Assembly (NCBI RefSeq): GCF_014236855.1
Contig: NZ_CP051261.1
Coordinates: 3,410,001 to 3,474,000 of the forward strand
Length of the DNA stretch: 64,000 nt
DNA from: Xanthomonas sp. SI
GTDB lineage: Bacteria; Pseudomonadota; Gammaproteobacteria; Xanthomonadales; Xanthomonadaceae
Direction of reading: 5' to 3'
Of this stretch, positions 56,303 through 64,000 are shown piece by piece. Under the pieces are notes generated by a model, which made no database searches, was not told the origin of the DNA, and saw only the letters and a list, made by a program, of their open reading frames with translations. The position numbers and the translations under genes are program-made. The first letter of the stretch is position 1. Every line of letters begins with the position of its first letter.

Positions 56303-57703
56303 ATGAATCGCAAGCACGCGTTGTATCTGGCCTTGCTCGCCGGCATCTCCGGCCTTTCCCCCGTCGCCATGGCCGCCAATCCCCCCGCGGCCGAGATGGA
56401 CTCCGCTCCCGTCGAAACCAGCGCCAGTGCCGCCGCGCTCGGCGGCGCCGAACTGCGCAGCCTCGCCATCGGCAGCGCGCATGCGCCGCGGGTCATCGAA
56501 CTCGGCGCTCCCGACAGCGCCCAGGCCGCGACGATGAAGCAACTGCGCGGCCAGCAGGTCAAGCATGGCCAGCCGCTGCAGATCGGCTTCTCGCGCGACA
56601 TCGCCAAGCCGGCGATCAACCTGCGCCGGCTCAACTGGCAAAGCCTGCCCAACGGCGCGCAGGTCACCAGCTTCGAGATCGTCTCCACCGATGCGGCGGC
56701 GCTGCGCGCGGCATTGCAGCTCAGCGGCAGCGGCGCCCAGCCGGGCGACCCGAGCAAGGCCACGCTGCGCTTCGCCGGCGACGACGGCCGCGTGTTCGAA
56801 CAGAGCGGCGCCGATTTCGCCGGCAGCGAGCCGGGCTGGTCCGCGGCGGTGTCCGGCTCGCGCCTGGTGGTGGAGATCGAACTGCCGGCCGGCCAGTACC
56901 CGCAGGGCTTCGCGCTGAAGATCCCGCAGATCTCGCACATGGACATCAATCCCGTCGCCAGCGAGGAAATGATGCGGCCGATGATCGGCGAGAGCGATTC
57001 GTGCGAGCGCGACATCGTCTGCCGCGCCAGCCCCAGCAGCGGCTTCACCTCGGCCGCCAAGTCGGTGGCGCGCATGGTGTTCAGCACCAGCAGCGGCTCC
57101 TACCTGTGCACCGGCACCCTGCTCAACAACAGCAACTCGCCGAAGAAGTACCTGTTCTGGACCGCGGCGCACTGCATCAGCACCCAGACCGTGGCCAACA
57201 CCCTGCAGACCTACTGGTTCTACGACGCCACCACCTGCAACGGCTCCACGGTCAGCTCGTCCTACACCACGCTCAGCGGCGGCGCCTACCTGCGCCACGC
57301 CAACACCACCCGCGACACCTCGCTGCTGGAACTGAAGACGGCCCCGCCCAGCGGCGCCTTCTATGCCGGCTGGAGCAGTTCGGCGATCGGTTCCACCGGC
57401 ACCGCGATCGAGGGCATCCACCACCCCGCCGGCGACGTGAAGAAGTACTCGCTGGGCAGCGTCACCGCGCTGTCGTCCTCGATCGACGGCAAGTCGCCGC
57501 TGTACAAGGTGGTCTGGAACACCGGCGTCACCGAAGGCGGTTCGTCCGGCTCGGGCCTGTTCACCGTCAACAGCAGCGGCGCCTACCAGTTGCGCGGCGG
57601 CCTGTACGGCGGCACCTCCTACTGCAGCGCGCCCAGCGATCCGGACTACTACTCGCGCCTTTCCGACGTGTATTCCAGCATCCAGCCGTACCTGAGTCCG
57701 TAA
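56303..57703 (+). CDS. Secreted trypsin-like protease related to lysyl endopeptidase
   Basis: A 466-residue exported serine protease. Signal peptide MNRKHALYLALLAGISGLSP then VAMA. An N-terminal propeptide-like region (to about 235) contains the repeated Ala/Gly-rich segments. The mature S1 domain has the His in FWTAAHCISTQ, Asp in RDTSLLELKT, Ser in VTEGGSSGSGLFTVNS, and several cysteines (CERDIVCRASPSS, LCTGTLL, CNGSTVSSS). It resembles the lysyl endopeptidases of Achromobacter and Lysobacter; the exact specificity is not read here. ATG 56303 has GAAGGAAG. Confidence 0.92.
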   Translation: MNRKHALYLALLAGISGLSPVAMAANPPAAEMDSAPVETSASAAALGGAELRSLAIGSAHAPRVIELGAPDSAQAATMKQLRGQQVKHGQPLQIGFSRDIAKPAINLRRLNWQSLPNGAQVTSFEIVSTDAAALRAALQLSGSGAQPGDPSKATLRFAGDDGRVFEQSGADFAGSEPGWSAAVSGSRLVVEIELPAGQYPQGFALKIPQISHMDINPVASEEMMRPMIGESDSCERDIVCRASPSSGFTSAAKSVARMVFSTSSGSYLCTGTLLNNSNSPKKYLFWTAAHCISTQTVANTLQTYWFYDATTCNGSTVSSSYTTLSGGAYLRHANTTRDTSLLELKTAPPSGAFYAGWSSSAIGSTGTAIEGIHHPAGDVKKYSLGSVTALSSSIDGKSPLYKVVWNTGVTEGGSSGSGLFTVNSSGAYQLRGGLYGGTSYCSAPSDPDYYSRLSDVYSSIQPYLSP

Positions 57704-57736
57704 GCCCAGGCCCGGGAGGGCCTTACTCCCGGACCC

Positions 57737-57767
57737 GGACAGGCCACGCCGCGCGCGTGGCCTGTCC
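57737..57767 (+). terminator. Hairpin after the protease
   Basis: GGACAGGCCACG and CGTGGCCTGTCC form a 12-bp stem with a 7-base loop, 33 bases after the stop. There is no T-run, so the call is moderate. Confidence 0.5.
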
Positions 57768-57839
57768 CTACGGCCCGCCACCACCCCGGCACACAGGGGT
57801 TACACTGGGGGCCCCATCTCACATACGGCAGGCATCCAC

Positions 57840-57992
57840 TTGGCAAAGCCCAACTATTCCTTCGAAAAACGTCAGCGCGAAATCGCCAAGAAGAAACAGC
57901 AGGACGAGAAGGACGCGCGCAAGCGCGAAGCCCGCGAGGCGGCCAAGGCCGCAGCGGACGCCGAAGCGAAGACGCCCGACAGCGGCACCTGA
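57840..57992 (+). CDS. Small lysine-rich conserved protein (TTG start)
   Basis: A 50-residue protein that begins with TTG (AKPNYSFEKRQREIAKKKQQ, then EKDARKREAREAAKAAADAE). I recognise the AKPNYSFEKRQRE opening from conserved proteobacterial small proteins. The length fits and GCAGG lies 6-7 bases before the TTG. It is charged, likely helical and of unknown role. The protein is highly basic and may bind nucleic acid, by inference. Confidence 0.85.
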   Translation: MAKPNYSFEKRQREIAKKKQQDEKDARKREAREAAKAAADAEAKTPDSGT

Positions 57993-58096
57993 GCGGCGCC
58001 GGCGGAACCGGTCGCGTACCGGCTCCCGCCACTGCGCGCAGCCCGCAGTGTCGCCAGCCATGCGCAGTGGCAGGCGCCATCGCCTCCTGTTGCGAC

Positions 58097-58678
58097 TCAG
58101 GCGACGCCGGTGGCCGGCGGAGCGGCAGCGGTGGACGTGGAAGGTAAGGTCGCCGGAAACCAATCCGCGCGTGCCAGCCAGCCCTTCAGGAATTTGTCGT
58201 CGGCCGGGCGCTCCTGCGCCAACCGGTCGTAGTAATCGATCCGGCCCTGGCGATACGCCGCATAGACCTGCGCCTGGTCGGCCGCCTGCAGCGCCGCCAG
58301 CGTGACAGGCCCCATTTCCCCGTCCGTGGCCAGGCCTGTCGCTCCCAGCTGCAGCAGGACCCGCTGCAGCAGCAGCACCGCCTCGGTCCCGGCATTGACG
58401 TAGAAATCGAACAGGATCTCGGCCAACAGTTGCGAGGCGATCTGATCGCCGTCCAGCTTGTCCCAGTAGGCAGTCCGATAGATGACGCCGGCCTGCTCCG
58501 GGGTCAGTGCGCGCAGTGCGTCCAGCGTCGGCTGCTCGCCGAGCAACGGCTGCGCATAGCGCTCGAACGTCGCCAGGGTGATGCCGCGGTTGGTAGCGCC
58601 GCCGGGATCGGCCGGATCGTCGACGAAGCCCCCTTCGAACTGCAACAACTGCGGTAGATATAGATCCAGCGATGCCAT
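58097..58678 (-). CDS. GH108-type N-acetylmuramidase
   Basis: A 193-residue peptidoglycan hydrolase of glycoside hydrolase family 108. The catalytic Glu is in LLQFEGGFVDDPADPGGATN (residue 15), followed by RGITLATFERYAQPLLGEQP and a second domain (about 90-175) resembling the family's predicted peptidoglycan-binding part (TDGEMGPVTLAAL). No signal peptide is present, which is typical of phage endolysins that need a holin or pinholin, but no phage genes surround it. AAGGAG 11 bases before ATG 58678 supports the start. Confidence 0.9.
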   Translation of the reverse strand: MASLDLYLPQLLQFEGGFVDDPADPGGATNRGITLATFERYAQPLLGEQPTLDALRALTPEQAGVIYRTAYWDKLDGDQIASQLLAEILFDFYVNAGTEAVLLLQRVLLQLGATGLATDGEMGPVTLAALQAADQAQVYAAYRQGRIDYYDRLAQERPADDKFLKGWLARADWFPATLPSTSTAAAPPATGVA

Positions 58679-58892
58679 CGCGACGCACTCCTTGACCAAC
58701 GAGAGGACTTGCAGTGTGGCACCGAAGCGGCGTCCATAGCTGTGCCCCAGGGAACAACTTGCGTGGCCGGGACGCTGCACGGACGCAGGCGACGGACGGC
58801 GCCTACACGCCCCGTCGACGCCTCCGTCACGACCCGCCTGCGCGCGGCAATGCACAGTGCCGGCAGGCATTCACGCCCTATCGGAGACCCGC

Positions 58893-59381
58893 ATGGCCAG
58901 CCCACAGGAACTGGAAGAGAAATTCTGGAAAGCGCTCAAATCCGACCGCACGGTCATGCTCGGCCTGGACGGCGTGGAAGACGGCCATGCACGGCCGATG
59001 ACGGCGCAATTCGAAGGCGACCGCGGCGGTCCGATCTGGTTCTTCACCTCCAAGGACAACGCCCTGGTGCAGAAGCTGACTCAGAGCCAGCGGGTCATCG
59101 CCGCGTTCAGCGCCAAGGACCACGACCTGTTCGCCAGCATCAGCGGCACGCTCAGCGTGGACAACGACCAGGCGGTGATCGAGCGCCTGTGGAACGGCTT
59201 CATCGACGCCTGGTACGAACAAGGCAAGGACGATCCCAAGCTGGCGCTGCTGCGCCTGGATCCGGACCACGCGCAGATCTGGCTCAACGGTTCCAGCCTG
59301 GTGGCCGGCATCAAGGTGCTGTTCGGCATCGACCCCAAGCGCGATTACCAGGACAAGGTCGCGGACGTGCCGCTGCGCTGA
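58893..59381 (+). CDS. FMN-binding pyridoxamine-oxidase-like stress protein
   Basis: A 162-residue split-barrel flavin protein of the general stress protein 26 group. Landmarks: FWKALKSDRTVMLGLDGVED, GPIWFFTSKDNALVQKL, VIAAFSAKDHDLFASISGTL, and the C-terminal ALLRLDPDHAQIWLN. X. citri XAC2396 has this layout and binds FMN or FAD. It may reduce or sequester reactive compounds; the reaction is unknown. CGGAG before ATG 58893 supports the start. It is divergent from the GH108 gene. Confidence 0.92.
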   Translation: MASPQELEEKFWKALKSDRTVMLGLDGVEDGHARPMTAQFEGDRGGPIWFFTSKDNALVQKLTQSQRVIAAFSAKDHDLFASISGTLSVDNDQAVIERLWNGFIDAWYEQGKDDPKLALLRLDPDHAQIWLNGSSLVAGIKVLFGIDPKRDYQDKVADVPLR

Positions 59382-59473
59382 GCTGCATGGTGCGACGCCG
59401 TTTCTGGCACAGGCCTGGATGGCGAGCATCCTTCGTCAACTCCGTGCGGCGGCTTACACAGTCGTCGCACCGG

Positions 59474-60637
59474 CTACGGCGCGCTTCGCGAAGGATCACT
59501 GCGAATGCGCTGCCGCACTGCTTCCAACAAAATGCCTTCGCTGATTCGCAACGACGGATCGAGTTCGCCCTGAGCGCACTCCTGCGCCTGATCCAGCAAC
59601 CGCAACGCCGATGCATCCTCGCCGCGCTGCACCGCCATCAGCGCTTGGCAGCGCATGCGCAAACTGGGGATCGACCAGTCGATTTCAGCAGTCAAGGTTG
59701 CATCCAATGGCGCAGCGTCGGTCTCTCCTGCCATCGCACGCGAGAACGACAATTCGCACTGCAGGATTGCGATCAACTGGGAAAAATGCGCCGCGGAGTG
59801 CTCGGGCAAGGCCGCGATCTGATCGGCGACGGCGACCTCCAGCGCCGCGGCATGCCGCCATTGGCAGCGATTCTGCGCCGCCTTCAGCACAAACCAGCTA
59901 TGGAACAGCCACCAGTCGCCTTGCGCCAGCAAGGCCACCCGCTCCGCGGGCAAGTTATCCGCGGTGATGCCCTTGCATGACAAGCCATTGAGTTGGGCCA
60001 GCACCAGCTCGGGCCGGTCCGCATCGAGTCTGCGCGATAACCCAAGCAGATACAGACCATCGTTAGGTCCGATCGCCGTCCGCGTCGGTATCAAGTTGGC
60101 CAATCCGACTGCCAGGTTGAGCACCGCGAAACCGACGCAGAATGCACCCATGCGCGCCTGGACCCCCAGATGCAACGCCAGCGCGCCCGTCAGCAGCGCC
60201 ACCAGCAGATTCGCCGCAGGGCCTCCGGCGCTCAACACCGCGTATTGCGGGCGCAGCGCGGCATACGGATTGATCAGCGCCATCACATAACCGGCGTAAC
60301 CGGACCGTCCGCGTTGCCATCGCACGCGCCAGCCGCGGCGGCGCGCAAGCATCTGCAGCGGGCCGATCTTCATCATGTACACGGTCATGCCCATGCCGCG
60401 TGCGGCAAGCAGGTGGCCGTATTCGTGCACGGCGAGCGTGGCCAGCAGCATGGCCGGGAGCAGGCAGACCGCCAGGATCTCCAGCGAGCGCGGAATCCAC
60501 ACTCCGGCCACCGCCGAGCAGCCGATCAGCATGGCGCCCACTCCTACGGCCAACAGCACCATCTGGAAAAACTGCAACACCCGATTGGCGTTCGGCGAAG
60601 GCGACCACGCCTCGGACGCAGGCTCGATCGCGCTCAT
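59474..60637 (-). CDS. M50-type membrane zinc metalloprotease
   Basis: A 387-residue site-2-protease-like membrane protein. Two helices precede the zinc motif LAVHEYGHLLAARGMGM (HEYGH at 71-75). Two more helices follow, and the third zinc ligand is likely in NLIPTRTAIGPNDGLYLLG (Asp 193 in PNDG). It lacks a PDZ domain. The last ~180 residues are soluble and helical (MRCQALMAVQRGEDASALRL), perhaps TPR-like. Substrate unknown; not near an obvious anti-sigma gene, though this genome has one at 594-1376. Confidence 0.85.
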   Translation of the reverse strand: MSAIEPASEAWSPSPNANRVLQFFQMVLLAVGVGAMLIGCSAVAGVWIPRSLEILAVCLLPAMLLATLAVHEYGHLLAARGMGMTVYMMKIGPLQMLARRRGWRVRWQRGRSGYAGYVMALINPYAALRPQYAVLSAGGPAANLLVALLTGALALHLGVQARMGAFCVGFAVLNLAVGLANLIPTRTAIGPNDGLYLLGLSRRLDADRPELVLAQLNGLSCKGITADNLPAERVALLAQGDWWLFHSWFVLKAAQNRCQWRHAAALEVAVADQIAALPEHSAAHFSQLIAILQCELSFSRAMAGETDAAPLDATLTAEIDWSIPSLRMRCQALMAVQRGEDASALRLLDQAQECAQGELDPSLRISEGILLEAVRQRIRSDPSRSAP

Positions 60638-60785
60638 GGCCCGCGCCGATATGCGGAGCGGGAGCTATCCGATCTTGCCGGCTCGCGCGAGCACCGGTGG
60701 TTCCGCGCCGGAGCGCGCGTCTGGAGCATGGCGTGTTGCCGTCGCAGCGTCGCTACGCCTCGCCTGCATCTCCTGTTCTGTTGTT

Positions 60786-61859
60786 TCATCGCGCGGCGGG
60801 ATCCTCGTACACGGCCAGCATGTCGGCGGCCGCCAACGCGCGGTTGTGGCGCAGCGACCGCGCCAAGCTATTTCCGGACTGAAGTGCGGCCGCAGCGCCC
60901 TGCTCCTCGAGCGCATGTTGCAACCGCGCAGGCAGCCCCCAATCGGCCGAGATGGCTTTCGCGCAGGGCGCAGACCAGGTTTCCAGGAGGCCGGCGATCA
61001 GCTGCGGATCCGGACGCACTCCAGGATGCTTGCCATGCGCATCGCGGACCACCTGCACCACAGCCACCGCGGCCAGTCCATACAGCAGCGCCAGCAACTG
61101 CACCCCATTCGGATCATCGCGCTGCATTGCCTTTGCATCGCCGGCCGTGGCCTTGGCCGACAGCAAGGTGTGCTCCCACAGCAGCGCCGCGCAGCGGCCG
61201 AACGCGCTGCCGTCGTCGGCGATGACCGGCTGCAGCAGCGCGGCCAGCACGATCTGGCGCAGGCCCTCGGTGCCGAGCAAGGCCACCGCGCGCTCCAGGT
61301 TCTCGATCGGCTCGGCGTGGCGGCGGTACGCGGCGCTGTTGGCGATGCGCAGCAGGTTGCCGGCCAGCGCCGGATCCTGGCCGAGAATCGCGGCGATGGC
61401 CTGGGCGCCGGCATCGGGATCGTTGATCGCGCGGGTCAGCTGCGGCAACAGCTGCGGGCGGCGCGGCGTATAGCGCGGATGCGCATCGATGCGCGCCAGG
61501 ACCGCAACGGCCGCCGCGGCGATCTCGGCCTGCCCGGCACGCGACGCCGCGCTCGGTTCGGGCGCAGGCATGCCGGCGAACGCCAGCGCGTACAGGCGCA
61601 GCAACAGCGCGGATTCCTGCTCTGCGGAAAGTTCGGCGGCAGTTGCGGCCAAGCCCTGCTCCGGCTCCGCCGCGATCGCCGCGTCCGTGACCGCGTCTTC
61701 GGCGGCGGCACGGTGCGCAGACGCCGCGGCTGTTCGCGCAACGGCGATCGGCACCACAGGTCCACGCGGGCGCCCACGGCGCCACATCCAGCCGCCGATG
61801 CCCAGCAGCAACACGACGGCAACGCCTGCAATCCAAATCGACGGCACCATCATCGGCAT
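60786..61859 (-). CDS. Membrane-anchored HDOD-domain protein
   Basis: A 357-residue protein with a single N-terminal membrane helix (SIWIAGVAVVLLLGIGGWMW), a linker rich in Ala, and an HDOD domain (about 125-320) with LPQLTRAINDPDAGAQAIAA, LLRIANSAAYRRHAEPIENL and ALLGTEGLRQIVLAALLQPV. HDOD domains lack the HD catalytic residues and are regulatory. Start ATG 61859 or 61853. Adjacent to the M50 gene but 148 bases separate them, so a joint operon is only possible. Confidence 0.88.
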   Translation of the reverse strand: MPMMVPSIWIAGVAVVLLLGIGGWMWRRGRPRGPVVPIAVARTAAASAHRAAAEDAVTDAAIAAEPEQGLAATAAELSAEQESALLLRLYALAFAGMPAPEPSAASRAGQAEIAAAAVAVLARIDAHPRYTPRRPQLLPQLTRAINDPDAGAQAIAAILGQDPALAGNLLRIANSAAYRRHAEPIENLERAVALLGTEGLRQIVLAALLQPVIADDGSAFGRCAALLWEHTLLSAKATAGDAKAMQRDDPNGVQLLALLYGLAAVAVVQVVRDAHGKHPGVRPDPQLIAGLLETWSAPCAKAISADWGLPARLQHALEEQGAAAALQSGNSLARSLRHNRALAAADMLAVYEDPAAR

Positions 61860-62013
61860 CCGCAAGGTCGCCAGATCCCCCACCCGGCTGGAAGCGCAGC
61901 CCTGGCCAGGCGCGCCACGCCATTCAAGCATGGCGCGCAGATTCCTGCTTGAACGGCGGCGCCGGCCTGCACGCGAAGCCGCAGCGACTGCGCGGCGCTG
62001 GCGCCCTGCACGC

Positions 62014-62502
62014 TCAGGGCGCCGGCGCAGCCGCCGCGCGATGCCCGTAGCTGAGCACCCGCGTCAGCTTCCAGCCGTCCTGGTCCTGGCGCCACACCAT
62101 CACGAACTTGGCGATACCCTCGCAACGCCCGCTGGCCAGTTCGCAGAAGCGGTGCTCGCCTTCCTCGATCGCACCGAAGTCCTTGACCGGGTAGACCCGC
62201 AGCGTGCCGTCCACCAATTCGCGACGCACCTTGCCGCAGATCCACTTGCGCGTGTTGTCCACCACGGTCTTGCGGTCCCAGCTGGCCCCACCGGTGTCGT
62301 GATAGAACTCCACGTCGGGCACGAACAGTTGCTCGAACGCCGCCATGTCGCAGCGGTTGTAGGCGCCGAACAGGCGCTGGTCCAGCGCGGCGACCGTGTC
62401 GAACAGCGGCCCCGCAGTGCCGTCCTCGGCCGGCGCCGCGGCCCGCGCGGTCACCGCGCAAGCCAGCAGCAGTAGCGATCCCCAAATCTTCATCCGCCGC
62501 AC
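62014..62502 (-). CDS. Exported NTF2-like/DUF4440 domain protein
   Basis: A 162-residue protein with a signal peptide (KIWGSLLLLACAVTARA) and an NTF2-like fold: LDQRLFGAYNRCDMAAFEQL, FVPDVEFYHDTGGASWDRKT and FVMVWRQDQDGWKLTRVLSY. Two cysteine pairs may form disulfides. Members of DUF4440 include small enzymes and ligand-binding proteins; function unknown. An in-frame second ATG (62493) is possible and would start right at the signal peptide. Confidence 0.88.
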   Translation of the reverse strand: MRRMKIWGSLLLLACAVTARAAAPAEDGTAGPLFDTVAALDQRLFGAYNRCDMAAFEQLFVPDVEFYHDTGGASWDRKTVVDNTRKWICGKVRRELVDGTLRVYPVKDFGAIEEGEHRFCELASGRCEGIAKFVMVWRQDQDGWKLTRVLSYGHRAAAAPAP

Positions 62503-62659
62503 CCCCTAGTCGTCGATGCGCAACTATGCGTCTCCCCAGGCCGCGCCCGCAATGGCGCCAGGCGCATGCCGCAGCCAGTGGGCTGGGCGGCGGCAAACGC
62601 AGACATGGATGGCTGCAGGCACCCTCAGCGCACGCGCCGCAGCCGCCGTTGGCCGGCGG

Positions 62660-64000
62660 CTACATGTTGCGCCGGTACTCCCCGCCCACTTCGTACAGCA
62701 CGTGGCTGATCTGCCCCAGGCTGTGGGTCTTTACCGCCTGCATCAGCGCGGCGAAGACGTTGCGGCGCTCGCGCGCGGCACGCTGCAGATAGCCGAGGCC
62801 GGCCGCATCGCCGGGAACAGGCGCGCCTGCAACTTCGCCCGGTTCTGCTGGCAGCGGCTGCGCCGGCGCAATGCCGTTGCGGCGCTGCTGCCAGTCGCGC
62901 ACGTTGGCGATCTGCTGGCCCTTTTCTTCCTCGGTGGAGCGGATCAGCTCGATCTGGGTCGCGGTCTCGCCGGCGTGCTGCTTGGGCAGGAAGGTATTGA
63001 CCCCGACCAGCGGCAGGCTACCGTCGTGCTTCTTGTGCTCGTAGTACAGGCTCTCTTCCTGGATCTTGCCGCGCTGGTACATGGTGTCCATCGCGCCGAG
63101 CACGCCGCCGCGCTCGCTGATCGCCTCGAATTCCCTGTACACCGCCTCTTCCACCAGGTCGGTGAGTTGCTCGACGATGAAGCTGCCCTGCCACGGGTTC
63201 TCGCAGAAGTTCAGCCCCAGCTCCTTGTTGATGATCATCTGGATCGCCACCGCGCGGCGCACGCTTTCCTCGGTCGGGGTGGTAATCGCCTCGTCGTAGG
63301 CGTTGGTGTGCAGGCTGTTGCAGTTGTCGAACAGCGCGTACAGCGCCTGCAGCGTGGTGCGGATGTCGTTGAACTGGATCTCCTGCGCATGCAGCGAGCG
63401 GCCCGACGTCTGGATGTGGTACTTCATCATCTGGCTGCGTTCGTTGCCGCCGTAGCGCTCGCGCATGGCCCGCGCCCAGATGCGCCGCGCCACGCGGCCG
63501 ATCGCGGTGTACTCCGGATCCATGCCGTTGCTGAAGAAGAAGCTCAGGTTGGGCGCGAAATCGTCGATGCGCATGCCGCGCGCCAGGTAGTACTCGACGA
63601 TGGTGAAACCGTTGCTCAGGGTGAAGGCGAGCTGGCTGATCGGGTTCGCCCCGGCCTCGGCGATGTGATAGCCGGAGATCGACACCGAATAGAAGTTGCG
63701 CACCTTCTGCTCGACGAAATACTGCTGGATGTCGCCCATCATGCGCAGCGCGAACTCGGTGCTGAAGATGCAGGTGTTCTGCGCCTGGTCCTCCTTGAGG
63801 ATGTCGGCCTGCACCGTGCCGCGCACGCTGGACAGGGTCTGCGCCTTGATCTGCGCATAGGTCTGCGCGTCGACCAATTGATCGCCGCCGACCCCGAGCA
63901 GGGCCAGGCCCAGGCCGTCGTTGGTGGGCGGCAGTTCGCCGTGATAGCGCGGCCGCTGCCGGCCCTCGAACAAGGTCTCCAGGGTCTGCTCGGCCTGCGC
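62660..64000 (-). CDS. icmF: Fused isobutyryl-CoA mutase IcmF, C-terminal part (runs off the window)
   Basis: The last 446 residues of a coenzyme-B12-dependent acyl-CoA mutase; the 5' end lies beyond the window. Typical mutase barrel segments: [40 protein letters not shown], and [20 protein letters not shown]. The C-terminal [18 protein letters not shown] is the IcmF ending, which separates it from the methylmalonyl-CoA mutase large subunit. IcmF fuses B12-binding, G-protein-chaperone and mutase parts and interconverts isobutyryl-CoA and butyryl-CoA. Only the mutase portion is visible. Confidence 0.92.
   Translation of the reverse strand, partial: AQAEQTLETLFEGRQRPRYHGELPPTNDGLGLALLGVGGDQLVDAQTYAQIKAQTLSSVRGTVQADILKEDQAQNTCIFSTEFALRMMGDIQQYFVEQKVRNFYSVSISGYHIAEAGANPISQLAFTLSNGFTIVEYYLARGMRIDDFAPNLSFFFSNGMDPEYTAIGRVARRIWARAMRERYGGNERSQMMKYHIQTSGRSLHAQEIQFNDIRTTLQALYALFDNCNSLHTNAYDEAITTPTEESVRRAVAIQMIINKELGLNFCENPWQGSFIVEQLTDLVEEAVYREFEAISERGGVLGAMDTMYQRGKIQEESLYYEHKKHDGSLPLVGVNTFLPKQHAGETATQIELIRSTEEEKGQQIANVRDWQQRRNGIAPAQPLPAEPGEVAGAPVPGDAAGLGYLQRAARERRNVFAALMQAVKTHSLGQISHVLYEVGGEYRRNM

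Noticed and set aside
58097..58678. Prophage remnant
   Set aside because: Only the GH108 gene is phage-like; no integrase, capsid, tail, or attachment repeats in the window.

Overview
The window is GC-rich, gene-dense chromosomal DNA that reads as Xanthomonas or a very close Xanthomonadaceae relative. The main reasons are the gene families (long TonB-dependent receptors of the Xanthomonas/Caulobacter type, an FMN stress protein resembling XAC2396 of X. citri, S9 and lysyl-endopeptidase-like secreted proteases), the short inverted repeats between genes that recall Xanthomonas intergenic repeats, and strong GC3 bias. This is recognition from memory, not a database match. I see no tRNA, rRNA, IS transposase, prophage or CRISPR array.

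Layout. (1) 40-1376: an ECF sigma factor overlapping an RskA-like anti-sigma gene. (2) 1397-2089: four copies of a ~135-bp hairpin-bounded repeat. (3) 2397-9263: a seven-gene lipid-modification operon (desaturase, FAD oxidase, DUF1365, cyclopropane-synthase-like enzyme, DUF2878, DUF1295, second cyclopropane-synthase-like enzyme), nearly all joined by 4-nt ATGA overlaps. (4) 9425-14939: RidA and DUF998 genes, then mprF (lysyl-PG synthase) facing an acvB/virJ-type lysyl-PG hydrolase; both convergent junctions hold the same class of inverted repeat. (5) 15120-18845: small housekeeping genes and a transglutaminase/TPR protein behind a cluster of DnaA-box-like sequences. (6) 18958-27757: two MFS exporters, an Old Yellow Enzyme, an S9 peptidase and a LysR gene divergent from a serine hydrolase/MFS pair. 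(7) 27944-38799: mostly short, soluble conserved genes (PhnA, CDF transporter, FKBP, YegD-like Hsp70, methyltransferase/YkgJ pair, EAL phosphodiesterase, small MscS, DksA-like, DUF2058, metallopeptidase, odd pseudouridine synthase, S41 peptidase). (8) 38880-44541: GDSL esterase, soluble RsbRD-type histidine kinase, periplasmic PQQ beta-propeller and a FadR-type GntR regulator. (9) 44785-55849 (minus strand): TonB receptor, tryptophan-halogenase-like flavoenzyme, and GH35-like, GH30 and GH2 glycosidases, read here as a carbohydrate uptake locus probably aimed at beta-1,6-galactan/arabinogalactan. (10) 56303-64000: secreted lysyl-endopeptidase-like protease, small proteins, GH108 muramidase, FMN stress protein, M50 membrane protease, HDOD protein, NTF2-like protein and the 3' part of icmF.

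The two most interesting systems are the lipid operon behind an ECF/anti-sigma pair (candidate for stress-induced cyclopropane, methyl-branched or furan fatty acids) and the galactan-type locus that carries a flavin halogenase homologue. The convergent mprF/acvB pair would let the cell make and remove lysyl-phosphatidylglycerol.
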